The translations under genes and the position numbers were made by a program. Below, piece after piece: positions 23,051 through 35,115 of a DNA stretch of 64,000 bases; within the stretch, counting starts at the first letter, position 1; every line of letters begins with the position of its first letter. Source of the DNA: Certhia americana (Eukaryota; Chordata; Aves; Passeriformes; Certhiidae); contig CM031873.1 in NCBI GenBank assembly GCA_018697195.1, positions 3,867,258 through 3,931,257 on the forward strand, given 5' to 3'. The notes beneath the pieces are model-generated. The model did not search any database. It had not been told where the DNA came from and worked only from the letters and a program-made list of their open reading frames with translations.

Positions 23051-25053
23051 ACCGTGCAAATATTTTCACGGAGACAACAGGAGACCTGCCCGAGCTGCCT
23101 GCACCAGAAATGACTGCAGGACCCCCGTGTCAGGGAGCACACTGAAATCGGATTTCTCTGAGTCACATCTGGCTGGGTTGGAGGGAAACACCTGCACCAG
23201 CTCCAAGCCTCCAGTAGAAAGCTCTCCTGGGAAGGAGGATAGATAAGCTGCCTTTGGAAGGATGCAGCCAGGGCCATCCTCCCCCTCTGTAATCAGCTTG
23301 TGGGCAGCTTCCCTGTACCCTGTGAAGATGGCATCGAACTGAGTCTCCACTTTGGAGCTAAATTCTCTGTGTTAAGTGAATCTTTACTCCTCTTCCTCCC
23401 TGGGGTCTTGCTCTTTGAGACCCTCCCTGCTGGCACTGGTGGGGGTGAGTTGATTCTTCTGCTTCTTTCCTTGGGAGTCCAGTCCCAAAAGGGGGGTGGG
23501 AAGGAGCTGAGGGGTTGTGTGGAGGAGAAAGAGGACACAGCACACCAGGTGATCCCTTCAGGGCTGCTGTAGACCAGGTTTGGTCTCCTGATCTTGTTCC
23601 CCAGGCATGGACTGAGTTCCTATGCTCGTAATGCAACCAGGAGAAGGATCTGTCCCTTCCACTGATCCTGTGCATTAAAATTATGTTTGAGGCAGCAAGC
23701 CAGGAGGGGGAAAAAAAACAACCAACCAAAAACCCAAAAAAGCCAACCAAAAACCACAAACCCAAGGCTGGGTCTGAGAAAAATTTTCCTGTAAGGACTG
23801 GCCCAGGTGCTGTGAGCAGAGCAGTGCTGTGCCTCTGCCCCTCTGCCTATGGCCAGGCTCCAGAGCAGCAGCTGGTCCTTCAGGGAGCTCAGCTGTTGGA
23901 ACAGCTTCCAGGGGAAAAAGGTTGTTTCAATTCACCTGGAGTTTTTCATAGAATTACACTGAGATCAGCAAAATTTCATTTCAAAAATGGTTGGCAAAAC
24001 TTTTCTCTGAAGGGAGGAGGAACAACATCTGTTCTGACATTCTTAGCCCACTCCAGATTTTTTTTCTTTACAGTCAGATTTTAAATATATTAGAGTTGTG
24101 TTTAAAAACCTTACAAAGGCTCTCATTAGCAATACTAATTGCTGTTTGCTGTCCTCTCCAGTTTTAAGTTTGGTTTTACATACAAAACTAGCTTTGCCTT
24201 TTGTCTCCATTTGAGCATTTTTGGTGGCACAGAGAAGCACTTTCCTGACCAAGCCAGCTGATGCTGCTGGGTTAGTCCTGCTTTTCTTGGAATTAATAGG
24301 GGAAAAAAATCAGGCCTTTGGCATCCAGAACAAAATGTAAAACTGTAGAACCTTCCTGCACCATTAAAAATGTCAAGTATCTGTTGACTCCTGAAGTATT
24401 TCCTTGCTGTTAGAGAACACTGGGGCTACTGCAATGGATCCTTTCAGCTGCTGATTCCTGATTCCAGGAACCCTGCAGCTGGGGTTGATGTGACATCCAC
24501 ACTGTGCAATGAGTCCCTTGCTGGCATCTTGTCCCCTTCCACTTTGTGCCAGATCCTCTGTGAGCTCAGGAACCAGCCTTGCTGATCCCACAGCTCCCAG
24601 GCAGCTGCAGAGCCTCTGAGAGGCTCTTTGGTGTCCTCTCCATCTCACCCTCCCCAGAGGCTTCTGCATGAGCAGCAAGCCAGGAGAAGCAAACACCATT
24701 TCATATCAGGAGGCTGAAAACATGAGCTGGGCTTTCTCATGCCACAAAACTCCACTTTCCCAGAAGATCCCCCTCTTTAGAGCTGTCTGGGTGCTGCAAC
24801 AGCATCTGTGCCAGCCACAGTTCTGATTATGCTTTCAAGGACATTTTAATTTTCATCATCTCTGGGATCCACTGCCAAAACTCCTGCTAATGCTTTGGAC
24901 TGCCAGATGAGCATCGCCCTGCACTTTCCTTGCTCTCTGAAAATAACATCCTAACCGCATTTGCTGAAGCTGCTCTTCAACAGCTTCTCTCAAATGCCAC
25001 CAGGGCAGTCCTCTCTGAAGCAATGTGGTGATGACACAGAGGCTGCTGTGATG

Positions 25054-25111
25054 CCAAAAGGGCTGCCCTGTCAGGGAGGATCCCAAAAGGGCTGTTCTAG
25101 CAGGGAGGATC
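25054..25111 (+). repeat. 29-base tandem duplication
   Basis: Two adjacent 29-base units begin CCAAAAGGGCTG and end CAGGGAGGATC. They differ at only a few central positions, which suggests a fairly recent local slippage or duplication. Confidence 0.85.
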
Positions 25112-26514
25112 CTAGCTCCAGGGTTGCTGAGAGGGGGAAGATCTGCCCTGATAAAGGAGCCCTCCCTGATGAGAAGGGTTTGGCCCATGAGGAGCTCAGC
25201 TCAAGGTGCTCAGCTCAGATGTGAGCAGGTGGGGGATTCCAGGTGCCCTTGAACTGGGAGTTATCAAGCCCCGTGTCCACAGGATTTGGGGCATTTCTGG
25301 ATATCATCCTGTGGATTGTTTTGATGAAGGTTAAACTTGGCTCTTGGTGCCCCCCAGGTTGTACTCTGACCTAGCTGCTGGTTTCAAACATTGTCAGTGG
25401 AGGAAGGGAGGTGACAAAGCTTTCCAAGCCAACACCCTCATGTCAGGTTTTGCCACCACAGTGGGTGGGTCCCCAGAGAACAGAGGAAATGCTGGGGAGC
25501 AGCACTTTTCTGCTGGTGCAGGGAGGCTCCTGGCACTGTGACTGCCCCAGAACACTTTCCCCAGCCCCAGCACATGGGGCTGGGTGCCCAGGAGGATCAT
25601 CCACTCAGCCCAGCTCCCAGCAATCCCATTTGCAACCCCCTTTTTAGGAGACTCTCTCACTGAGGGACAGCATTGCAAGCATTTGTGCAGACCTTGAGTT
25701 AACTACAAGGAGTGTCCTGGTAGAGCAGAGGGCTGGAGAGATGCAAAGTTAATGTATAATCAAACAGACAATTCAAGTGAGCTGCATATGTTTTCCTTGC
25801 ATCCTTCTCTGCAGTAGTTCCAAGATTTAATTACCAGCTCTGAAGCACTTAAAGATTTTCAGGTGGAAACTACTACACAGAGGAAGAAGAGAGCACAAAA
25901 GCAGCCTACATAATTAAGTGCTGCTTTTTTAATTTAATTTTCTCCTTCATTTGATCCTCTCCTAGAATCTTGAAAGCAACAGTCTCAATACCAGCTGTGT
26001 TCTTTTGCATTCGTGTTGCATTCACACGATGATCACAACAAGAGGAGCAAACAATAATTCAGGAGGTCTGAGAGATGGGGTCTGTGCTATGCTGCTGGTT
26101 TCTGTGTCCTGTGTCAGTGTAAAGGTGGTGATGCCCACCCAAACCTTGGAAGGGACACCCACCTTTCAAAGTAAGACCAAGAGGGGTGCAGCCCCTTAGC
26201 TGAAAAACTGGGATTTTGGAAGGAATTTCACATACCAGTGCACTAAAAGGGTTTGCCAATGAAATATCATAAATAATTTGCATTTGGTAATCCAGATGAG
26301 AGCTGTAAAGAGAAAACACAAATGGGTTAAGCTGTAAATTACTGCTGTTCCTTTCTTCCCTCTCTCCCTATTCCCTTGGAAATTAGCCAGTTGCTCTCTG
26401 GAATCACTAATACTTACAGGCTGACTGTGCCCGTCTAGCATCAGAAAAACAGGGAGGTTTATTTAGTATTTGTTTCTTTGTTTAACATCCCTTCTTTCCA
26501 AATACTTTTAAATG

Positions 26515-26532
26515 GAAAAAAAAAAAAAAAAA
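26515..26532. repeat. Poly(A) tract
   Basis: A run of about eighteen A's in otherwise unique sequence, with no retrocopy body recognised beside it. Confidence 0.8.
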
Positions 26533-27081
26533 GTAACAGACATTCCAAGAGACAGAGGGATTCCTTGCATGGCACCTCTTTTACAACCCCAACCCCATTT
26601 GGACAGAAAAATGAGAGTGTCATAGGCTGGGCTATTGTGATTATCTGTCAGAAACAACCATGGGACAAGGCAAGGGAGCTGTGGTGATGCTTGGGGTCTT
26701 ACAAGCCTGCTCTGATAATGCTTTTAGTGTATTAGGACACCAAATATCCTGCCTGGTCCTCTCCAGAGAGGCACTGGGGACTCTAGCAATAGCTGGGAGC
26801 TCCATTTTGGTCCAGATCTCATTTATTTTATGTAGATTCTGTGTTTGTGTCACTTACCCTGACAAAGAGGTGCAGCTTTGAGATGGATGGGTTAATGATG
26901 GATGCTGCAATGAGCAGGCAGAGCTGTGAGTTGGGTTTTGCAGTGCCAACCCAATGTCAGCAGGCTGGCCAAGGGCATCAGGGGCACTGGGAGGTTGGAA
27001 ACATTCTTCTGCACCTCTCTGGGTTTGGGTTGCAAGGGAACTGGGAGTAACCAAGTAACTGAAAGCTTTCTCTTCCCTTTT

Positions 27082-27153
27082 CACAGAATCCCAGATGGTT
27101 TGGGTTGGAATGGGCCTTAAAGCTCAGCTGGTCTTAACCCTCACTGCCAGTCC
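27082..27153 (-). mobile_element. CR1 LINE fragment (3' end)
   Basis: On the plus strand CACAGAATCCCAGATGG is followed by TTTGGGTTGGAATGGGCC and TTAAAGCTCAGCTGG, the usual order of a CR1 3' end read backwards. The copy is short, truncated and non-coding. Confidence 0.85.
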
Positions 27154-27837
27154 AGAAGAGGCCATTGGGATGATTGAAAATTCCCTGCTGGAATGAAAAG
27201 GACCTGAATTCAGATGAGAAAGGCCATTCTGGAGGGATATCCCTGAGTGTGAATCCTTGGAGTATTCCTTTTTCATCCCTCTTGGGGGTGCAGAGATCTC
27301 AATATTTGAACGTGATCACGTGGTGGCTCCTCAGGAGTATGAGGCCATCGGAGTTGTATGCAGACAATTAGTGCTAATTAAGAGTGGTAAGAGAGAAGAA
27401 GGCTGAAGAAAAGCAGGGAACAGGTTGGATTTTCAGCTGATTCCATCAATAATTTGGAACACAATTCCTACAGCTGCAGCACAGCTCTTGCACCTGAACC
27501 ACATCTCCAGCTGTGGCTCCTCTGACCAACACAGGGGTTACCACATCTGCCCGTGGTCAGACCTGGGGGAGGTGAAGCCACCCAGGTTCCCTCCATCCAT
27601 TTTGTGCATTCCCATTAAATATTGCTTCCCAGCTGTGATACATCAGTGTTCACTAAGATTAACAGTGTGGTTGTTGGTCCAAACCCTAGGATATTGTAAG
27701 CTTTGGCTTCTAAGGTTTGGGTTGCTTTAGAGGAGACCATGCACGTGTGGGTGGGCTCCAATCCTCACCCATCTCATGGTCTCCACAGCAGGTTTCAGCC
27801 TGGTGCTCCCACCCAAAATGCTGAAGGGATGGGGACA

Positions 27838-28442
27838 TGTCGGAGTCTGGAATTATGAGAAATATTTCTTTGCATGTTTTAAGAGATTTTAAAGCCTCTG
27901 ACAAGCAAGGTTTTTAACCTTTGATCATGGAAAAAGGGCTTTTAAGCTCTGGAATGAAGCAGAGTTTTCAAGAATGTATATTAGATAGTAGAATAGTGTG
28001 TAGTTTTATCACAGGATGAGAATTTTAGATACATGGGGTTTTAGGATGGTAAGCAGGTGAAGGCAAGATGGAGGAAGCCCATGGCTTTTGGGTTTCTTCC
28101 TTCTTCTTCCTTGCAGTGAGGTGACACATTATGGTTGGTTTAGAATAAAGTCTAACTTTCTAACATGGATAATAGTTATTGGAGAAGTATTAAAAATACT
28201 GATTACGTGGATTGTAGTATAAATGTACATGCCACTCTCTGTAGGTGGGATTTGGGATTTGGGATTTGGGATTCAGAGAGAGTGCCCAAATGTGACTTAC
28301 TGCACAGATCTCTGCAGGGCAGGAGAAGAATGTAATGATAAGAAATAATAAACTATGAAGAAAACAGAAGAAGAGATGGCTCATGACCAGTTCTTCAAAC
28401 TCTCTGCCTGGGGAAACAAAACTGTACATTCTCGGGTGAGCA
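27838..28442 (+). mobile_element. Solo LTR, family A, plus-strand copy
   Basis: About 600 bases that match, inverted, 47871-48469. It begins TGTCGGAGTCTGG and appears to end GTGAGCA, giving the TG...CA ends of an LTR. It has a TATAAA at 28218-28223 and an AATAAA poly(A) signal at 28347-28352, the expected U3-R order. The five bases on each side, GGACA and GGATA, differ at one position and may be a decayed target-site duplication. No retroviral gene is attached, so it is probably a solo LTR left by recombination. A 7-base expansion at 28245-28273 is specific to this copy. Confidence 0.8.
28245..28273 (+). repeat. 7-base microsatellite inside the family-A LTR
   Basis: GGGATTT is repeated about four times. 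The other copy of this LTR has only a GGGGTTTT-like stretch at the matching place, so the array expanded after insertion. Confidence 0.8.
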
Positions 28443-29165
28443 GGATACAGCTGGCTGGCAGAGACACACAAAAATATTTTTTTATAAACCCAAGAGGGAG
28501 ACACAGGTTCAGGGCTTCCCCAAAATTGTTCTGAGGGCTGGCGAAATGCTATCTGGAAGGAAGGGGAAAGCTGACCCTTTCAGGAGGATATTCTGAAGGC
28601 TAATGTCACGTTGTGCTCATCAGGAAAAGCCTCAGACAAGAAATGTGTGGCTGCAGCCGTTCGGATGGCTCAGCAGTGGCAGGGCCAACCTCACCAGCAG
28701 GGACAGGGAGGGATGGGTGTGCCCCTCTGATCATTCCTGACACCTAAAGCAGTTCTGATGGCGGGGGTTTTCCTCCTCTCATCCTCTCTTTTCCTTCCTT
28801 TTTTTCTTCCTTTTTGCAGTGAGATACAGAGATCTCGGACTGGGTCCATATAGAATTGAACCCTGCTGGGAGCTGGAGGGGAGGGGAGCAGATCCTGCTG
28901 GAAACCCAGACCTGTGCTGGCAGCTCAGGGCTGGCACAGAGCAGATCCCCCCTTGGCCATGCCCATCCTCCTTGGACCTGAGCAGGAACATGCTTTTCCC
29001 CCCACAGCTCCCATTTCCCTGTATTTATTTGCAGGTTTTTTTTCTTTTTTTTTTTTTTTTTTTTTAAAGCTGAGATCCACAGGATGAGAAAATGGCTCTT
29101 CTCTCCTTTTTTCCTCCTTCTCCTTTCTTGACTCGCTGAGCCAGCTGGGGCAATGCCACAATTCA
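28443..29165. other. Unique sequence with pyrimidine tracts
   Basis: No exon or named repeat. A polypyrimidine tract ending in GCAG (28769-28819) mimics a splice acceptor, but the sequence behind it gives no recognisable protein. A T-run follows at 29035-29065. Confidence 0.5.
29035..29065. repeat. Poly(T) tract
   Basis: A T-run with a single C interruption, i.e. poly(A) on the minus strand. No retrocopy body is recognised next to it. Confidence 0.8.
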
Positions 29166-29730
29166 AGGCGTCTGGAGACAGAATCCAGCTCGCTGCCTTG
29201 TGATCTGCATGTCAAGGTGAAACTGCAATAAGATAATAATGTCAGTATCCCCAGAAGGCAGGCGGTAAAAGATACTAATTGCATTTCACTGAAGGCTTCA
29301 GAAACACTCAGCAGCTGGAAAGCTGAGGAGAATTTTGATGCTATTCTTATAAGGGAAGATTTTTTCCCCCCTTACACTGTTTGTAAATCTATTACAGAAC
29401 ATGGGGAGTGGAAGAGGGGGAAGGGAATGCATAAAACCAGTTAAAGGCTTAATGTTTCCCATTATATTTTGTGAGCTGTAGGTGGTCTAGAGCTTATAAA
29501 AATGTAGCACATTCCCTTGTAATCAACCATAATAATTTATTATTATTATTTATTATGATTTGCTGTTATTTTGCACACATAAAGGCCCCTGCCAAGGCAA
29601 TGAGAGCTCTGCACAAATAGTTAACATTTATTATAGCGGTAGTAATGTTTAAAAATATTAACTAAATAAAATAAAAATACCAGCTCTGAAAAGCTGAGGA
29701 CAGCTTTGTTACTGGGAAATAAATGCAGGA
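29166..29730. promoter_or_regulatory. Conserved-looking non-coding block
   Basis: AT-rich sequence with GATAATAATG, GCTTAATG, TAATCAACC and a TTA/ATA palindromic run at 29531-29561, plus isolated retained CpGs (for example near 29170, 29193 and 29265). No repeat or gene. The texture resembles developmental enhancers; inference only. Confidence 0.35.
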
Positions 29731-30219
29731 AGGCAAATATCTCGCAGAATGGCTGATACTGATTTGAATAGAAACATGACTGGCAAAGGGGAAAACACAT
29801 TTCCAATTCTTGGAAAAACATGGAGAGCTTGAGTGGAGATCTGCCTCCAGCAGCAGTTCTGCTCCCAGCTTTGCCCAGCAGGAATCCTTGCTGGCCAGGA
29901 TTGTGGGTGGAAGTGTGGAATGCATCTGCTGCTGGGCTTGGATGCAGCCAAGGGAGAGGTGGGTGCTTGGAAGGACTTTTCTAGCAGAGTGGCTTTATTC
30001 ACCCCCAGGGGCTTGTGGTCCTTTCCCCCGTGTTTTATTGCTGTGGTGGTTTTCTCCAGGGAAGCTGGAGCCCAAATCCATGGTCTCAGATCAGTGTTCT
30101 CCACCCTCTTCCCTATCCTTTGTTCTGTCTCAAATCTTTGACCCCAGGGAAAAGCTTTCGACCTTCCCTTTGTGGCCTCACCAGGGGAATCCTTAATGCC
30201 CTTTGTGCCACCTGGGCTG

Positions 30220-30660
30220 AAAATGGAAAAATGGGAGCACTGGGAGAAGGGGAGGCCACTGATGAGGGGGGAAGCCACCTGAAAGCCAACGGGAAAAAGA
30301 ATTTTGCTGCAGGTTTACCACAGGGATGTGTTCGGGCTGTGGTGCTATGTAATGCAGTTGTTTGTGAGCTGGGGGGAAAAGCAAATGGGTGAATAGCAAA
30401 ACTTGCAAGTGCCTTCGATTTGTCAAGAGAAGCGGTGGAAAAGCTCCCAAGGGTTTTCCCTGATAAAGCTGGAGGGCTGGGCAGCATGCGGGTGGGCAGA
30501 GAGACAAACGCAAAGCATGCTGCAGGTGGGAAGGAGCAGATGATGAGGTCTAAATTAGCTGTAAATGTTTGGGAAGAGGGGAGAAGCATCAACAGATGTA
30601 TCCACGTGCAAATCTCCACTCCCCTTGTAGAGCCAACACCAGACAAGCAAAGGAAATCTG
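30220..30660. promoter_or_regulatory. Conserved-looking non-coding block
   Basis: Little repeat content, CpGs kept at about 30331, 30416 and 30432, and motifs such as ATTAGCTGTAAAT near 30555. Open frames on the two strands overlap and look random. A CR1/L3-type fragment follows directly. Confidence 0.25.
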
Positions 30661-30689
30661 AGGAAGAATGGGGTTAAAAAGATTGTTGA

Positions 30690-31015
30690 GAGTATTCTAA
30701 TGTCAGCACATAAATCAGTGCTGTGGTCCTGCCTGGGGTGGCATGTTCGTTTCCAGTCAATCCATCTCAAAAAGATACAGCAGGAATAGAAGGGGTCAAG
30801 AGATAGGCAACAAAAATTATTGGAGACACTGTGAGACTTGCAGATGAGCAGAGACTGAAGGATGAGGGAGAACATTTATTTTGAAGATGAGATAAATATG
30901 CGGGGATATGATCCATGCACATGAAAAAGGAGGCAGTAAGTGGCAGAGAAGGTAAATCAGGGGCTGGAAGTCACCCGTTCTTGTGAGACAGAAACCAGGC
31001 AGCACCTTAGGGCAC
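30690..31015 (+). mobile_element. Old CR1/L3-type LINE fragment
   Basis: The order is GGTCCTGCCTGGGG, CCAGTCAATCCATCTCAAAAAG, a GGCAACAAAAATTATTGG block, an AGACTGAAGGATGAGG block, GAAGATGAGATAAAT, ATATGATCCATGCACATGAA, then TCACCCGTTCTTGTGAGACAGAA. This follows the 3' part of older amniote CR1 lineages (AAAATTAT...GGAGAGACT...AAAATCATG...TTCTCATAACACAAGAA in outline). It is more diverged than the other CR1 copies, so an older insertion, with no coding capacity. Confidence 0.65.
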
Positions 31016-33990
31016 TGGACAGGAGGGGTTTGGATGCTGCCGGTGGAACATCTGCAGCACTCAGGGAGGCCTGAAAGGGCCCCTGGGTCCCCAGGACACC
31101 CAGCCCCACAAGTGGAGAGGAGATACAATCAAGGAGGGTACAAACACCTCAGACCCTCTCCATCGGCAGGGGGTTGGCATTTCCCTGGCACCCCAGAGCT
31201 ACATTAAACAAAGAAGGGGGGACCACAAAGACATCCTCCCCTCTCCCCAGGGCATCTGCACCTCTCTGGGGTGAGTGGTGGTGCTGGTGTTGTTTTGGGT
31301 GGTGCAGTGATGCTGCAGGGGCTGGAGCAGATGGTCACTGGAGATGCTGTGGATGCAGGGGAGGATGGGGTACAGGTGTCCTGAGGTGCTGCTTCTCCAT
31401 CAGGCCTGAAACCACTTGGTGTGGGTGTGCCTGGCTGGGGCAGGCACCGAGGGGGTCTCTGCTTGAGGATGAGGAGGGGTGGAGGCTCGGGTGGCTGTAC
31501 ACTCCTGATGAAGGATGAAAAGCAGGCGGATTATGGGGCTGGTGGAGCTATTGCTGAGGTTATCTGATCTCCTCTCTGCCCTGCCAGCTCTCCCCCTGCT
31601 CAGGGGCTGCCCTGGGGCTGCTGGTGTGACTCAGCCACGCATCCACCCACCACGCTGCCACCCCAGGCGGCTGCGGGGAGCTTCAAAGGCCGGGTGTGGC
31701 TGCTCTGAACCCCAACAGCTCGGTGTGACCTCTTCTGCTGTGCTGGGTGTGACCAGGTTCGCTCAGATAAGGGCCTGCTCCTGCCCCAGCGTGCAGGTGG
31801 AGTCCCAAGGAGTCAGCAGGATGCTGAGTGAGTGCATCCCTGCCCTGGTACCCTGTTCCTCTGCCAGGGGGGCTCCAGCTCCTGCAATCCTGAATGACGT
31901 GCCCTAAGCAGGCTGTGTGTGGCTGCCGTGTGCCTCCACAAATGTACAAATCCTGGTGTGTTGACTCAGCCTGGGAGCTGTGGGATGGCTCAGCACAGGC
32001 CATCACAGTCCCTTCCTGCAGCAGCAGCCTGAGCAGAGTGACCAACAGCACTCCCACAGGTTTATTTTGCTTTTATCACCATTTCCTAGGGGGAGAAGTG
32101 CATGCGATGGAGTGTCTTGTTTGGATACAAGTCAGGGATTTGGTTTTGGGGGTTTTTTTAATGCTCTAAATACCCTGCTTGTGTGTTTCTGTCAGAGAAA
32201 GCCAGGGCAGGGCTGTGCTGAGCTTCCGAAGCAGAAGTGGTGAGTTTTGCAGTGAGTCTCACTTTCTGGTTTGCTCTAGGTTTGGACTCCCCCAAACCAT
32301 TTCCCCTACATACAGTCTCTGTTTTCAGGGTGAGAATTTCTGTTTCAGAGGAAAAAAAAATTGTGAAATGCTGAGTAGTCTGAGTTTTCTTCCCTTGGGA
32401 CCACAGGAGGGCTCGTGTCACAGCTTTCCCCTGTGACACTGAGGGGAGCAGGGCTGCAGGGAGGGCAAAGCTGATGGATGGAGGGGGATGGATGTGGGGC
32501 CAGGCAGGTGTGAGTGCACACCTGTGCTGTGGGGTAAAGATGTGGTAAAGCCTTGGCAAGCACAACCACGGCAGGGTCTGAACCCCAAGGGGAGAACAGC
32601 CAGCCCTGGGGCCAACAGGAGAGGGGCCAGAGGGAAAAGCTCCCTGAAAACGAGCGTCAGCAAAGTCCCCAGGTCACTCCAGCACCCTGAGCAGGGCAGG
32701 ACCTTCCATCCTTGGAAATCCCCCGATGTTCAGAGCTGAGAACAGTTCCCCCTGTCCTGCTGGAGGTCACTCCACCCATTCTCCATGCCCAGCTCATGCA
32801 GACATATTTGGGCAGCAGCACTCTGATGCCCTGGGAGCACTGCCTGTCTCTGCATTTTTGCTTGACCTGATGCCCTCAAGTGATCCCAGTGCCAGGCAAA
32901 GGTCAGAGGTGCCAAGCAGGGATCTGCCCACCCAGCAAGGTGTCTGGCCAGAGGTGCTGCAAATCCAGGCATCTGATAAATGACATTTTATAAAGCACCA
33001 TGGGAAGGTCGTGAAAACCTGACAGACCTCTGGGACTCAGGTTTTTGAGTTAGAATAGCACAGTAGAGCATCTTTGATGCAGGCAAAGAATAAAAAATAC
33101 AGGCTCCTAAGTGGAGGCCCACACAGGCTGCTGGTCTGGGGACTGTCTGCACTAAAATCACTCTTCATAGATTCATTCCAGGCTGGGGTAATGTCCCTTT
33201 TTGGCTCCTTAGTCTGAATCCTCTTGTCTAGACTTAGCAACATGGCCATTAAGGTGACCTGGTTGTGTAGGCTGCCTTTAGAAATAGAAAAGAACAGGGC
33301 AATTCATGCCAGTCTGTGATAAATCAAGTGATTCCTCTGGAGGGACTCTTTTACTCTTGATTTTAGATGGAGCTTTTGTGTACAGACTTAAATTAAGCAT
33401 CTAACTTTTGAAACTCATAGCAGGAATCACCCTGTGAAGGTGGACACCATTTAGGTGTTTATCCACTGCACAATCCTTGTGGGAAAATGTCCTGCAGAGG
33501 ATCAGGCTCCATTTCATTAGAGGGGAATTCTGGAGGTCATAGCAAGGCTAGCAGGGATGTTCCTCACTGCAAGGTTCTGGGTCTCAGTGACTGTGTCTTA
33601 TTCGGCCAAGTGTGACCTGAAAATGCTGAGCACCTACAGTGACCATGACCAGCCTCAGGCCAGGCTGTCCACAAGCCCATCTGCACCTGAGAGTCAGCCC
33701 TGGATATGTGTCCAGGAAAACCCCACACCTGGGATTCCAATTCCATGCACAGGCAGATTTTCAAAGGTATTTATTTGCCTAAAGTTGCAAAATGTCATTC
33801 ATTGCACAAACTTTGGAGGCATTCACAGGAATACCTCAGCTGTTTGATTTTGGAGCCTGACTTCCTTAGGGACATTCTAACCTTGTGTAGGAACTCTCTT
33901 ACAGCTCCAGGTACCTTGGGGAATTTTCTGCTGAACATCAAGTTATTGTCCTGGTGAAAATATTAGCATTTGGTTTAACAGTGGAAGGTG
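31016..33990. other. Unique sequence, nothing recognised
   Basis: No supported exon, RNA gene or mobile element. GC-rich parts (31.2-32.0 and 32.4-33.0 kb) give open frames on both strands with no recognisable similarity. Confidence 0.5.
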
Positions 33991-34330
33991 TTTTGTGGCC
34001 TGAATTACAGCAAATTTACTTACAGTTTTCATTATTGGAAAGTTCAGGAGAAGGAATTATCCCACCAGGGAGTGCTGTTTAATTTCTGAGGAATAATTTT
34101 CTTGTCCTGATATAAATTTGATTGTAATGACAGGTAATTGTAGCAATAGTATAACTATGATAAACCGTTGTGGAAATGGCAGTATTTTCAGTGCAACTTC
34201 GTTAAAATCCTTCAGAATGTAAACTAAATTAAACCAGAAATACAGCTAATAATGGACTTAGTGTTTTATGCCACGTTTTTCTCACTTTTTACTCAAAAAA
34301 GCCTGAGATAAAAGAGGAGGGATGCTGATT
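33991..34330. promoter_or_regulatory. Conserved-looking AT-rich block
   Basis: AT-rich sequence with GGTAATTG, GATAAACCG, CTAAATTAAACC and GCTAATAATGG motifs and isolated CpGs. There is no repeat or open frame of note. Regulatory function is inferred from texture only. Confidence 0.3.
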
Positions 34331-34859
34331 CTGGGTCATGGCTGATGCAGTATTTGAACTTGGAGTATTTGGTCTTAACCTTCTGTTTCATTAGGGTGAT
34401 TATAATCTACTTAGAGATCTTAAAATGTCAGGAATTGACTTTTCTTATGTACAGCAGAACCAGAATGGGGCAAGAAAGGGTTGAGGAGGGCTGTGTGCAT
34501 TGTGGCTTCACAGACATGAGCCCTACTTGCAGTCTGCTCTCTAAAAACGTGGCAGTCCTGCCATTTTAGACTCAAAAAAAACACTTTTTTTTTTTTTTTA
34601 ATCCAGAGTCCTTGGTGCTTTGAATCCTTGGTTTTCATCCCTTTTTTTTTTCTCTAGAAGAGTCCAGGTTCTTTCTATCTGATTTGGATCTCATTTGGGC
34701 CACAGATATCATCATGTTTTATTTGGACCGAGTGAGTACTTTGCTAATCCCTTTCTTTTAGCTTGGGCTTTGCAGCATCATTTCCACCAGCTGTTCCCCT
34801 CGCTGTGCCCTGAGAACACTGCCATTGCCTGCATTTCAATTTCACACTGGTCTAAATGT

Positions 34860-35115
34860 CGGAGGCTGAGTTCTGGCGCGCAGAATCGAGCGGAGATTCA
34901 CATTTTTAAATTAGCAGACAGTGCAAATGAATGACTGGCTCTTCCCTGGGGAAATATTCTGGATCTGTTCAGTACAACAGCCCTGAAAAGGGGGCTGCTG
35001 CTGGAAACGACACAGCCTTGGCTGGGGCCTCTGCAGCAAAGGGAGCCGGAGGTGTTTGCCAGGGCAGGGAGAATAAGCTCCGTGCGCTCCCCCGGGGATG
35101 AAGCGCGGATGTTTG
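34860..35115. promoter_or_regulatory. CpG-retaining patch
   Basis: Local CpG clusters (GGCGCGCAG and ATCGAGCGG near 34880, CGCTCCCCCGGGG and AGCGCGG near 35090-35107) stand out from depleted flanks. It is a small orphan CpG patch without a recognisable exon. Confidence 0.3.

Larger units (their letters stand above)
23051..27081. other. Unique sequence with small simple repeats
   Basis: No gene is recognised. It holds an A/C-rich AACC-type tract (23707-23760), a 29-base tandem duplication (25054-25111) and a poly(A) run (26515-26532). Positions 25780-26060 have an AT-rich, possibly conserved texture. Open frames are chance-like. Confidence 0.5.

Noticed and set aside
28769..28830. Splice-acceptor-like polypyrimidine tract ending in GCAG
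   Set aside because: The following sequence gives no recognisable protein and no paired donor; low-complexity pyrimidine tracts often mimic acceptors.
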